A stretch of DNA of 64,000 bases from Sipunculus nudus (GCA_026874595.1 CM049309.1:23565033-23629032); one strand, 5' to 3'. Positions 34,972 through 46,398 are shown, counted from the stretch's first letter. A program made the numbers and translations. The notes: a model not told the origin generated them from the letters alone.

Positions 34972-35215
34972 CATCGGCATCTTCACACATTCGGGGTCCA
35001 GTATGTTGTCAGTTTCATTCCTGGGAGGTGCGTCACAGAGCACAGTGACGTCATACGAATTGTGTAGCTTGTCGATTTCATTCGGGACGTTGTGTCACTG
35101 AGTACACTAGGGTCGTGCTGATATTAGCTCCCTGCCTTACAATGTATAAAAAAACCATATCATCCACGAGTATTAAAATGTACGTGTCATATCCCGTATG
35201 CCTGGGCCTCGGTGT
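34972..35215. repeat. Dispersed repeat, copy 1 (partner at 46728)
   Basis: Shares with 46728-46960, in the same order, CTTCACAC, GGGTCCA.GTATGTTGTCA, TTTCATTCCT, AGAGCA.AGTGAC, GAATTGT, GCTTGTCGA.TTCATT, GTTG.GTCACTGA and GCTGATA..AGCTC. Identity looks like roughly three quarters by eye. No coding content. Confidence 0.75.
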
Positions 35216-35354
35216 CCATGTGATGCGTGTGATAATGAACTAATAGTATTATATATACCACTTTAAAAAAAATAAAATAAAATAAATGTAATAAGATACC
35301 AATTGAAATAAAGTTTATATAGTAAAGCGTAGCATAGAGGTTCAAGTAAAAGCA

Positions 35355-35560
35355 AAAAAAGGGTTTCCCATTTGGTCAGAGATTCTTCTCAGAACCTTTA
35401 TTTTACGTCTGATAGCTTTTTTATGGTTCCATTATGAACCTTTCATGAGGTACCAGGAAGAACCATTCGTTTGCAAGGTAGTCGCCAGAACATTTCAAAG
35501 TTGTCCAGCCTATCCGCTGTAAAGAACCTTTCTGGTTAAGATTTTTTTTCCTAATGTGTA
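35355..35560. mobile_element. GGTTCTT/AAGAACC hairpin repeat
   Basis: AGAACC, GGTTCC and GAACCTTT words alternate in both orientations, resembling the island at 1375-1556. The edges contain AAAAAAAGGGTTT and AAGATTTTTTTTCC-like inverted stretches. Probably a small foldback element. Confidence 0.4.
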
Positions 35561-36680
35561 GGTGTGTTATAATCTTTACCCTACATTTCTATTGCATCAT
35601 AACAATGGAAAAGTAACACAAAAATCTTATATGCCTAACGCTTTCGTCGGTTGTTGAAACCTACATGGACCATGAAAGAAAAGAATAGCACTGTTCCTGC
35701 TGATAATCTTCAAGTATGTGGGTAATATTATGCGTACAATACATGTGTGTGTTAATTCCAAACATACCTCATTATTTCATTATTATTTATTTATATATAG
35801 AACAATCGACATATAAATGGCCACGTCACATAAAACTGCATTGTGTTTCATATCAATATAGTGCACTCGCTGTCTCTGCTTAAATTAATTTTAAGGCATA
35901 ATTATATATAACTACAGGTTTAATCAAGTTCATAAATTTCAAATAGTTTACAAGATGATTGCACCGCTTCTATTTTACTGCGTTCAGTTTCCATGGTGAC
36001 GGCATAGTCGTCGTTTAAACAGGCCATGTGCCGGGCTGACTTCAGTGTATTTAAAAACAAAATTATTGCACTCATAATTTAAACATCGATATTTCATTAC
36101 TGGTATCCACATAAACTTTGATACATATCTGCTATAGATAATACCCGCTGCTTGCATTTCAACTCCCGCAGAGACATATAACGTCAGTGTTTCAAGCGTG
36201 GTATATTATCTGTTACTGCTGATTTGTAAGACATTTTCCCATTAATTGAGAGTCGTCATCGTAACGGGCTGGGTCCGTACACGGTGTCCCGCTGGAAGAG
36301 ACAGCCCGGACCAGCCCAGCCACTGTGACACAGGCAGACACACCAGATCCCGGACCTGTAAGTGCGTGTGATTTTCGGCCCCAAGCCGCCGTGCAGGCAG
36401 CGAGGAGGCAACGCTAGCGACCTCTGTCCTCCACAAGGGAAAGTAGACAGAGTATATCTGTCGGTCCTCTTCATAATGTTCTTCCAGGCCAGATCTAGAA
36501 TAAATTAGATAAAATGCATCTGAAGGAGGCTGATACAGATTTGAAGACGGAGAAAAAGAGATGAGAGAGCAGGTGGGATTCGTGATCTAGCTCTACAAAC
36601 CTTATTATATTTTAACCCTTGCATTACAACATACTTAGTCTAAATGATTAAGATAATAAGCATATATAGTATTTATATTT
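35561..36680. other. Unassigned stretch
   Basis: 36240-36475 is clearly less AT-rich than its surroundings, with two overlapping minus frames (36242-36436, 36256-36474) that resemble no known protein. It could be an exon or an unknown repeat; I cannot choose. Confidence 0.3.
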
Positions 36681-36699
36681 AATCATGCAGTTTCATAAA

Positions 36700-36876
36700 T
36701 CTCCTCTCTTTCTCACACACATATACACGCGCGCGCACACACACACTTCCTGTTTAACTCTCTATCTCCCTCTCACTCTCCCTATTACTCTCCCTCTCTG
36801 TTTATCTTACACACACGTACACACTATTTCTCTTTATTCCTCTCTCTCACACACGCCAACACTCTGCCTGTCTCTG

Positions 36877-36918
<42 letters not shown>

Positions 36919-37122
36919 TCTCACACAACCAAGCCACACTCTCTCTATCTCTGACACATACCCATACACACACTCTCTCCCTCCCTCTCTCTTTCTCTCT
37001 CTCTCACGCACACATTCCCTCTGTCTGTCTGTCTGCTTCTCGTTCTCTCTCTCACACACATGCACGACTTTTTCTCGATCTCACACATTCATCCAAAAAC
37101 ACACTCCCTGACCCCCTCTCTC

Positions 37123-37173
<51 letters not shown>

Positions 37174-37212
37174 TTGCGTACCTAAAATGGGGGGGGGGGG
37201 GGGGGGGGGGGG
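36700..37212. repeat. CT/CA-rich low-complexity tract ending in a 24-base G run
   Basis: Half a kilobase of CTCTCT, CACACA and TCTCTG words, with pure CT runs at about 36882-36914 and 37126-37170, followed by a poly-G run at 37189-37212. Frames on both strands here (36685-36954 +, 36847-37065 -, 37052-37282 -) are low-complexity artefacts. Confidence 0.95.
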
Positions 37213-37703
37213 CAGGAGCGGACCGTAGGGCGGCATATTTTGGTGGACGGCATTTTGGGATATTAGTATTATGAAGTTGCATGAGGTGTTCCTCAAAAAG
37301 TAAAAATTTGGCATTTTTAAAAATTAATGAGACATTTTAAATGTTTGGTGTTTTTTTTTGTTTTTTGTTTTTGTTTTGGGCTTTGTGTCCCATTCCAAGT
37401 ATTTCAGGATTTATAACTTGGGCAGAGGAACCAACCCAATGATTTGCGAACGATCTCTGTAGAAGCAAGCTACGCAAAAGAAATACACATCTGTTGTTAT
37501 TCTTGAATAGATCAGCGGTCTTGCAAAGGGTCATCTACGTTTTCAGAAATCCCTATAGTGGACATGCCCTATCCAGGGAAACCACTGCGACGAGAAGACC
37601 AATGGCCCCTGGTGGTTGGGGTTGGATGTCTGTCTTACAAACTGTGCGGAAACAAATCATGACGAATTATGTTGCTCTTGAATATATTGAGTTCTACCAA
37701 AAT

Positions 37704-37744
<41 letters not shown>

Positions 37745-37918
37745 GCTATTATATACGATAAGGTTAATTTTGCTGTGACTTTGTCTGGCGGGGGGCCGGG
37801 GGGGGGGGGGCATGTCCCCCTCAACTATTCGGGAGGGGTGGGGGTACAGTCCCGTTTGTTCCCGTAGTCTTTCAGGGGATAAAACGCACAAGTTATCACA
37901 AACAGATCTCAGGATAAT
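37213..37918. repeat. Mixed stretch with CT and poly-G runs
   Basis: Contains a CT run at about 37706-37741 and G runs at 37789-37810. 37337-37700 shows no gene or named repeat; small frames there are unsupported. Confidence 0.7.
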
Positions 37919-37921
37919 GCG

Positions 37922-38168
37922 ACCAAGTCTATTCCAGGTCTATCCCAGGTCTGTTCTAAGCCTTTCCCAAGGGTGTTCCTTGTCTATTTAAAGACAGCTC
38001 CAAGTCTGTTCTAAGTGGATTCCAAATCGGGTCCAAGTTCTGTTTCTAGTCTATTCCAAGTCTGTTCCATGTCTATTCCAAGTTCTGTTTCATGTCTGTT
38101 CCATGTCTCTTTCAAGTTTTGTTCCAGGTCTGTTCAAAGTTATGTTCCGAGTCTGTTCCAAGTCAATA
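37922..38168. repeat. Degenerate ~10/20-bp tandem repeat (CAAGTCTRTTC)
   Basis: TCTGTTCCAAG/TCTATTCCAAG words recur about every 10 or 20 bases, giving the Ser/Cys-rich plus-strand frame at 38015-38227, which is not a gene. Confidence 0.8.
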
Positions 38169-38830
38169 GTCTCTTCATAGATTTCTCAATAATACTTCAA
38201 TTATGTATTTTGTCTTGGAAAAATTAGTTATTTGGTATACGACAGCTCATTGAAATCGTCATTAATATTAATCGACAGTATGGTATTTTTTAAAATTTAT
38301 ATGAATTGTTTGATTTAGAAAAGGTGAATCCAAATTATGAAAAAAAGGCGTTTATAAATGAGCATAAATTACTCTCCCTTTAATAAACACTCCATAATAT
38401 GTGGCGGTAGTAAAGAAAATTAAATATTTTTTTACCTTTTTTACAAATGGCGATGGGCTTTCCTATTTCAGGAGGAGATTGCTGTAAGGGGGGGGGGGGG
38501 CGGGTGCTTTTGCCCGTGCTCCTGTAGATTGTCCTGATTGTCTCAGTAAACACCATACTTCTAATGTATCTTTGTACCTCGAGATCGATATACATTTTTC
38601 TATTAAAGGCACTGTCATATATTTAAGTCTAGTTTGTTGAACATAACATCCGTTACATCTTCGGAACATTCAGGTATACCTTGTATCATCAAACAAACCG
38701 AAATCCTAAGACTGGAGATTAAAGGTAATGGTACATATCCTGCCCAATACTTGCGGGTATTACATATTTCTACCGTAATTATCAAATGGTATATTACCTC
38801 GTATATGACATGAATATAATGAATATACTC
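38169..38830. other. Unassigned stretch with a poly-G run
   Basis: G run at about 38489-38500. The minus frames across it are composition artefacts. Nothing else. Confidence 0.35.
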
Positions 38831-39035
38831 GGTTTCTGTGGCTTAGGGGTAGAGCACAGGACTCAATGCCGGGAGATCGTGAGTTCGAATCTCAGCCGAC
38901 GCGGTGGGATTTTTCACGGTCGGCCCCGACCCTGCAGGATGAACGCTCTGTAGGCTTAATGGCAAGGCCGTGCTTCACTCACCAACGAGTGTGCCTTTCG
39001 GCAAGAGGGACGATTATATAAGTGTATGATGAATG
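38831..39035 (+). mobile_element. tRNA-derived SINE (plus strand)
   Basis: The tRNA-like head has an A-box-like GTGGCTTAGGGGTAGAGCAC (38838-38857) and a B-box AGTTCGAATCT (38882-38892). It is followed by a body with GGTCGGCCCCGACCCTGCAGG and GGCAAGGCCGTGC, so it is a SINE, not a functional tRNA gene. Same family as 9305-9502 (minus). No A-rich tail or target duplication could be fixed. Confidence 0.8.
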
Positions 39036-39989
39036 TACAGTGATTAAAGAAGACATCATGCTCGCAGTTAGGACGGGGACCGTTTTTCCCCACACTTTTT
39101 CAGCCAGCTGGATGTACCATGCTATATCCCCCCCCCCTCCCCCAATTTTGCTAAATGAATTAATGTAATTTTGTATTAAATATAGCCACTTACTGCAATT
39201 AGTAAAACGTGGCTCACAAAAATATGTAACAGAGTGGCAAGGTTCCTCAAATGTCAATGTGTTTTAGAAAGAATAAAATAACAAAATGACATAACATGAG
39301 AGGATTCCTCCGTTTCTCTACATTGTGGCATTCCGCCATTAAACGCTCGACTAAAAAATCATGATTTTTAGGGGGAAATTGTTACTTATTGTTGTTTTAT
39401 ATACCATACTATTCCCTGTTTTTTTATTATCATAATGCTTCGAAATAACCTTTTATTTGATTTAAAATTTTAAACATTTCCCACACCGCAGTAAGGGGCC
39501 ACCCCTTCCACTCCAAACCCCTTCAGCCGGTTCACACACTAGACAGTTGCGACTTACTGAAAATAATTGTCCCATGTGCACCTCCGAGTGGTTGTGGATC
39601 CACCACTGTTAACATAATTACATTATATCACTAAATTGTGAACATTTGGAGGGGGGTTTAATATGGTCCGCCCCTGTCTAACTATCGTTCATTAAAAATG
39701 AAGTAAACCTCACCTGGACCGCCAGCAGTCGAGTATTCACTGTATCCATGGACAGCTGACGCTGACAGTAGTAACAGAAAGACTTCACACAAGTTAAAAA
39801 TGTTTACTGTTGTCATGACAGTTGTCTTGTGTTGTCCTTGTAGTCCTAGTGATTGTCGGCAAGATCACTGAAGTGAAGTAATAAAGAAAATATGTTATAT
39901 GATAAGTGGTGAATAATTAATTAATTAATTCACCTCATATAATGCATTTTACACAGAATTGGAATTTTAAATGAAGCTCAACAATTATA
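39036..39989. other. Unassigned stretch
   Basis: Contains C-rich runs near 39128-39143 and a GTGGATCCACCACTG word at about 39594 that resembles a decayed GGCGGATCCAG-type transposon end, without a findable partner. The minus frame at 38979-39257 is unrecognised. Confidence 0.35.
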
Positions 39990-40996
39990 TTATATAAAAC
40001 ATATTACGAAATGAGTGACGACAAACCTCAACAAACATGTTATACGTAACTGATTGCCACCTGAGTGACAGTAAGCTCAACAAACATGTTACATATAACT
40101 GATTACGACCTGAGTGAAGGAAAGTTCAACAAACATGTTATATAACTTATTACGACCGGAGTGAAGGTAAGCTTAACAAACATGTTATATATAACTGCTT
40201 TCGACCTGAGTGAAGGTAAGATCAACAAACATGTAATATATAACTGATTACGACCTGAGTGAGGGTAAGCTCAAAATCATGTAATAACTGATTACGAACT
40301 CAGTGAGGTATAACAAAACATACATGTTATGAATAACTGATTACGACCTGAGTGACGGTAAGCTCAACAAACAGGTTAAATATATATAAATTACGACGTG
40401 CAGAAGCGGATCGGGGGGGGGGGGGGGTCCAGGGGGTCCTTTTCATCAGAAACAACTTTTTTTAAGGGCTTAAGACAAAATTTTGCCGCCTGGACACCCC
40501 CCCTTTTTTTCAGACCTGAGGACCTTTTTTAGGGTTTTCATTTGTCCTCCTGGGTTGGACCCCCCTTTTCTTATATCCTGGATCCGCCCCTGACGTGAGT
40601 GAAGGAAAGTTCAACAAATATGTTAAAACTGATTACGACCTGAGTGAAGGTAAGCTTAACAAACATGTTATATATAACTGATTTCGACCTGAGTGAAGGT
40701 AAGATCAACAAACATGTTATATATAACTGATTTCGACCTGAGTGAAGGTAAGATCAACAAACATGTAATAAATAACTGATAACGACCTGAGTGACGGCCA
40801 GCTCAACAGACATGTTATATTTAACTTATTACGGCCTGAGAGACAGCAAGCTCAACAAACATGATATATATATAACTGGTTACGATCTGAGTGACAGAAA
40901 GCTCAACAAACCTGTTATATATATAACTGATTACGAAGTGATTGACGGCAAGCTCAACAGAAATGTTATATATAACTGATAACGATCGACCTGAGT
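39990..40996. repeat. 49-bp minisatellite
   Basis: About 16-18 units of the type ATTACGACCTGAGTGAAGGT followed by AAGCTCAACAAACATG and TTATATATAACTG. Interrupted by a 193-bp insertion. The plus frame at 40791-40979 is a by-product. Confidence 0.95.
40401..40593. mobile_element. 193-bp MITE inserted in the 49-bp minisatellite
   Basis: Starts CAGAAGCGGATC and ends GGATCCGCCCCTG, loose inverted repeats of the GGCGGATCC type. ACGTG occurs just before (40396-40400) and just after (40594-40598), a likely 5-bp target duplication splitting a minisatellite unit (ATTACGACCTGAGTG). Interior has G, T and C homopolymers and aagggcttaagacaaaatttt. Confidence 0.8.
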
Positions 40997-41418
40997 ATAA
41001 AGAATAGCATTACAGATATTGCTTGGTATTTGCTGATGACTCATCACTAAGATTGGCTATAGTGGTGCATGTTCTGGTGTCGGCCATCGCTTATATCACA
41101 GATCGTTACGATGGTTATCATGATGGTATTCATTCTTTTGTTCTTATATCTTTACATGCCTACATTACGTTTTTTTTTCCTAAAAGGATTCCTTATGAAC
41201 GTAATTAACCAGCTGTACGAGTAATGATAGAAGTTCGGACGAAGGCAGCTGAGCCAAGGGATCATTTACAGTCACCTTGCAATTGTGATCGTATTCTATT
41301 TCACTTTGTGAGCGACAGTACTAGTGTGAACTATTTTCGGGAATCTGCTTATTTGAGACCTTTATGCATTTCTTGTTTTGACATGGATACTAGCAATGGA
41401 AAGCACATGCGGCAGAGA
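40997..41418. other. Unassigned stretch
   Basis: Two small plus frames (41023-41208, 41224-41439) have no recognised domain; no repeat. Confidence 0.3.
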
Positions 41419-42205
41419 CTATTTTGTTGGTACAGGTAAAATAGCCTATTACATACAAATGTCTATATAGCCGGTAAAAAAAAGATTCCCACTAAAACTT
41501 TGCATTTGTCATACATTTTAATACTTTCGTGTGGCCATTCATTTAATAAAAGCAACTGTAATAGCTTTAGTGGTCACATCATAGAAGGAGATACTTAATT
41601 GGGTGGGTTGTTTCTTTGTGTCATAGTTGTCATAGCTTTAAAGAAGTCTCTGCAATGAGGCAAGCCTCTAAAACAGCCACATGTTTGTTTTTATTTGTTT
41701 GTGTCACAACTACATGCACAGTTTGAACAAAACTTTATTAATTGTGAAAAAAATATGTTTGTCTGTGGCAAAACTTATATATGTGTTGCACAATTCCATA
41801 TGCAATCAGAAGTAGTACCCATAAATCACAGCAAACATGATAAGCGAAAGAGACATGTTGCATGCTTGGGAGAAATTTGAAGAAAAACTTGTGTCTTCTC
41901 AAGTTACCCACTACATTGACCTTTGGTGCCGGGATTCCAGAACTATTGCTACTGCACAAAAGAGAGCTCCATAACTTGTATTCAATCAGGGAATTAAGTT
42001 CACAAAAGTCATCTACAACTGCACACATGGTCGAAGGGCTTACCTATAAACTCACTCTTGCTATTACAGCTCCTCTAATTAAATAAGTGACCCCATGTAA
42101 GCTTTTAAATACATGAAAAAAAAGTTTTATAAGGTTTCTTTATTGTATCGGCTACATAAACATTTGTTTGCAGTAGGCTATTTTACCTGTACCGACAAAA
42201 TAGCC
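41419..42205. mobile_element. Inverted-repeat element with hairpin ends
   Basis: Left end CTATTTTGTTGGTACAGGTA AAATAGCCTA (41419 on) and right end, read from 42205 backwards, GGCTATTTTGTCGGTACAGG TAAAATAGCCTA. Each end is also self-complementary (ATTTTGT...ACAGGTAAAAT). The interior frames (41695-41880 +, 41738-42028 -, 41862-42086 +) show no transposase signature. No target duplication was identified. Confidence 0.75.
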
Positions 42206-42263
42206 TTCTTAGCTATTTGTCTGTCCCGGCTAAATAACCACTTTGCCAATATGTTGGCCTAAA

Positions 42264-42493
42264 TTGCGTTTACTTGGCGTGCGGTATGCGGTAGGCAGTA
42301 TAAGAAATGCTGAAAAGATTTTATTTTAGCTCTAATTATTTGTCATAAAGCATTTACTTGACCCGCGGTATGCGGAATGCGGTATGAGATGCGCGGTAAA
42401 ATTGAATTCTCATCGCAGAAATTGATAAACACAACGCGCTATTTTGTACCGCTTTCCGCATATCGCATACCGCGTGCCAAGTAAACACAGCTT
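42264..42493. mobile_element. Short TTTACTTGG-ended element with an extra internal copy
   Basis: Left GCGTTTACTTGGCGTGCGGT (about 42267) and inverted right end GTTTACTTGGCACGCGGTAT (ending about 42487). A third, direct copy TTTACTTGACCCGCGGTATG occurs near 42354. All carry GCGGTATGCGG. Likely a MITE with partly duplicated end. Confidence 0.7.
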
Positions 42494-42726
42494 AATGATT
42501 CGTCTTCAGGGAAAGATATAAAGGGTCATGCCAAGGGTCAGCATTAATATTCACAACATACACTCACATGTGAAGGACCATTAACAGATAAATATCATTT
42601 AAAATCATTCCTATCGTATTAAAATGGACGCTTAAAATGCGGCTAACCAGGTGATATATCTAAATTTACAAGGAAGGCTTATACCACTGAATTAATATGT
42701 AAGCAAATTTGTTATTAATATATTTT

Positions 42727-43057
42727 TCCTCCGCCAGGAGGATGTGCGTTCATGCACGTTCGTGTGTGTGGGTATGTGTTTGTTCACAACTTAATTTACG
42801 CAGTCATAAACGGAATCTCGTAAAATTTTTAGGGTATTCGGAAATGGCCCAATTCAACGAAAAAATCGATTCAATTTTGGTGCGGATCTGGCACTTGATC
42901 CGGTTTTAGGAAAGGTTTTACGCAATATTCACAAATGTAAAGTCACTTATGCACGAATGAACCAAGGAATAGGTTCTCAATAAGTGAATGCAAAGAGGGT
43001 TTATGGAATATCCCACGATAGACGGAGGCTTGCATTCCTTAGAATGCCGATTTCTAT
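42727..43057 (+). mobile_element. Helitron-like non-autonomous element, decayed 3' end
   Basis: Body aligns with 28545-28845. The 3' end has a perfect 6-bp stem (GCATTC 43032-43037, GAATGC 43042-43047) followed by ATTTCTAT where CTRR would be expected. The start TCCTCCGCCAGGAGGATGTG resembles the 5' end of a repeat family common in invertebrate genomes. The plus frame at 42709-42909 is incidental. Confidence 0.55.
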
Positions 43058-43599
43058 TTGTAAATAGTTCCACTTGGTATATTTGTTGAAGATAGAGATG
43101 AAAAGATGTTTTATGTAATACTTCAGTTGTATGTGGCTGTAAGACATCAGGCCTACCTACAATCCCTCTAAATTAAATTTGAACTGACTCATTAATAGAC
43201 CACCCCTATTGTAAAGTAGGCAGTCCAGGTTTTCGGGGCAGAGGACCTTGACTTAGTTTCTGGTGCCTGACGGGGATGAGTGTGGCTGCTATTTAGCCAT
43301 TGGTTACGCTTATAGTTACATGGCGAATATGCCTGCATTTCATAAGACGGTACTCAGACAAGTCACTTTGACTATCATGTTCAGACTGGCAGTAAATATA
43401 TGGTTTAGTAATCCCACCATTCCGAAATCGGACAGACCTGTCGGCCAATTGGTGATTTTTAACTTTAATTCCTGTGTTCTTTAATTAGCTCGGCTGACTG
43501 AAAGTCATCTGACCTATAACGTTCACTCTTCATTCTTCGTCCGTCTGTCCCTCTGTCCATCCGCCTGTCTGTCCGCTTACAGGGCACAGATCTAAAAGG
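43058..43599. other. Unassigned stretch
   Basis: Includes a CTGTC/CCGTC-rich run at 43535-43580 that leads into the next repeat. The plus frame 43263-43484 is unrecognised. Confidence 0.3.
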
Positions 43600-44905
43600 C
43601 TGGATCTAGAAACTTCTAACTGAAAACCCATGGAGGTCCATAAAAATCTCCTTAGAAATCTCAAATTAGGTCACTGTGACCTATATCCTTCGTGCTATGG
43701 GGCTTGTAAATATCCCAAAAAATAATAAAACATTTGATAAGAAGCTCCATTATCTCAATAACTAATGTATTGATTGCTATGATTCTTACCATGCATATTG
43801 TTAAAATTAATAACCGTTAGACCTGGAAACTTTTAATTCAGGGAGGTCCTAGGCAAATCACTTCGGAAACCTTAAATTATATCATGGTGACTTATATTTT
43901 GTGAGCTACTGGCCGGAAACATAATTTTGAGCAACCAGAGAGTCAGACAGGCACAAATTGTATCAATTTGGCCTTGAATCATCTAATGTGACATTCAGGA
44001 AGGTCAGGGATAAATTTCCTTGAAAACATGAATATAGGTCACCGTTACCTATATTCTGCGAGCTATAGGAACACACATCATTTGGGCACCCTGTAAGTCA
44101 TATGGGCTCAAATTGTATCAAATTGTATTTGGGTCTAGAATATTCTAACGAAACATCCAGATGATTCTGGGCAAAGTTTCTCAGAAACCTTAAACTAGGT
44201 CATGAGGACCTATATTCTTCTAATGTTATATCAAGGGAAGTCTTAGGCAAATTTTCTTGGAAACCTGAAATCAGGTCATGGTGACCTATATACTGCGAGA
44301 GACTCGCCAAAACATGATTTTGAACAACCAGACAGACAGGACACAAATTGAAACTGTTAGGCCAAGAATCTTATAACACAACTTCCAAGGAGGTTCTGGC
44401 CAAATCTCCTTTAAAGTAGATCATGGTGATCTATATTCTGCAAGCAACTGGCCAAAAAATAGTATTAGCAGCTTAACAGTCAGGCATGGCATTAAATTTT
44501 ACTGTTGGACCTAGGGCCTTCTATTATGCCATCCAGGGAGGTCCTTGGTAAATCTCCTTTGAATCCTGAAATTAGGTCACTGTGATCTATATTCTCTGAG
44601 CTATTAGCAGAAAACCTTATTTTGAGCTCCCAGAAAGTCAGGTAGGTCACAAATCTTAACTGTCTAGATAGTCTTTCTTAATATAAAGGGAGGTCATTGT
44701 AATGTCTCATTTATCATTCAAAATAAGGTCACTGTGACCTATTTTCTGTGAGCTGGCGGAAAAAAAAATTGTGTACCCTATAGGTCTAATGGGCACAAGT
44801 CCTAGCAGTTTGGCGTAGAAACTTCTAACCTAGCGTCTTGGAGTTCCCAGTAAAATCTTTTGGCTGTTGCTTATTTCTAAAGACTATGGGAAAAAACATG
44901 ATTTT
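43600..44905. repeat. ~155-bp degenerate tandem repeat carrying AGGTCAnnnTGACCT palindromes
   Basis: Units contain, in order, AGGTCA..GTGACCTATATTCT, GCGAGCTA.TGGCCAAAA, TGATTTTGAGCAACCAGA, GGCACAAATTGT, CCTAGAAACTTCTAAC and GGGAGGTC.T.GGCAAATCTC. Palindrome sites: 43668, 43879, 44036, 44197, 44273, 44418, 44574 and 44726, i.e. spacings of ~145-210 with one short 76-bp interval (partial deletion). Perfect AGGTCAnnnTGACCT is kept at 43668-43682, 44273-44287 and 44726-44740. No coding content. Confidence 0.85.
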
Positions 44906-46398
44906 GAGCACTCTGGGAGTTATTCTATCAATTGTTCAAGGTTCCTTGACAAATATTTTTTTACCACATCATAACATAAATAATTAATACATGCATCACC
45001 TGTATACATGTCAAATTCAGCTGAGCGGCATGAACCATTGGTCACTTGTATTAATTGTAGAAAAAAATCAACACGGTGTTCAATAAAGAAAACAGAAAAC
45101 ATAAACATATAAGCTGTTAACAGGGATTGATAGGAAGGGACTGATTTATTTAATTCCTACTTTTCATAAATAGCATCAGATAAAAAAAATATCGTAATTA
45201 ACATTACCAAATATGCTTTTAAGAACGAGCCTGGGATACCCGTGCAAACACTTAACATAGTTTCAAATTGTAATATAAACTTGATAATACAATACACTAA
45301 TAGGGAAAAAAGGGGAAACAAGGTATCTCAGGGTATAAAGGATGCAAAAAGAACCAATGCAAATGTAATATATTCATACATGTACCATAGAAATCTGTAT
45401 TGATATCTGAAGAACACATCAACAAATTAAATCACGTCATATCATGCAATGCAAGAATTGTGGTCATGTTAAGGTAATCGAATAAATGTTCCTGTATTTC
45501 ATTTCGTGTAAAATAAAGGCTCAGCCAATTAGTAAAAAATCAGTTCCATGGTAATAGATACATGTAACAGATGTAAATGTCAGTGCTTGGATATATTGGA
45601 ATATTATTGGCTGCCTCATATTAAGCAAACTTTCCACAGTATGTTATAGAACTGATGTGACCTCGAGTAAAAGAAAACATATTTCCATCAGCGATACAAA
45701 AAAAAATAGTCTTAACATGGTTTGATATTTTACGCGACAACCAAAGCATTCACAAATTTAAAAAAATGTTTGAATTAATTACATTTGTAATTAGCACACA
45801 ACGCTCTCGTGTTCCGACAGTTTGTTTATTATGCCTCTTCCTGCCGCTATTGGATTTTCTTATCGTTATTTTCCTGGAATTGTTTGGTCATCTCCCTGTG
45901 TTTAATAGCGAATAATTCTATTATTTGTTTTCTTTTTTTTTCGTTATAACCTATGGACGAAGCAAGGGAACTCTCTACATTAGTTGCGCAGTTCTTGCCA
46001 GAATGTTAAACGACGGGGATCACAGTGAAGTCCCTTGTATAGTTTTAAAAGATAACATGCCCAGTTTTTTTATTCCTCATATATGGTGCACTAACAGACT
46101 GTTCATGAACAATCTGTAAGTTTTGACAGTTTCTTTAGCTGTCGACCACCTCGCCGTACAACCAACTGCTGCTTATTCACGCCTACGCATACATACGCAC
46201 GTATATTTCAAGCAACTTTACACATATACGCACACACATGAAAATTACTGTCGGCAGGTACAAGGAAACATTACTCCTTCTAGCACTCCATCAATGCCAT
46301 CAAGTATATCAAGGTATATTTTACGGAAATTTTAGAAGTGCACACCTATAATCCAGCGTTTCCCGTGAGCATAAAATCTAGGTGATCAGAGAATCTTG
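44906..46398. other. Unassigned stretch
   Basis: AT-rich; small frames at 44920-45108 (-), 45925-46119 (+) and 46123-46335 (+) have no recognised domain. Confidence 0.3.

Noticed and set aside
36242-36474. Conserved exon in a GC-richer island
   Set aside because: Two overlapping frames without a known domain; composition alone is not enough.
39480-39610. Another GGATCC-type MITE
   Set aside because: Only one end-like word (GTGGATCCACCACTG) is visible; no partner end was found.
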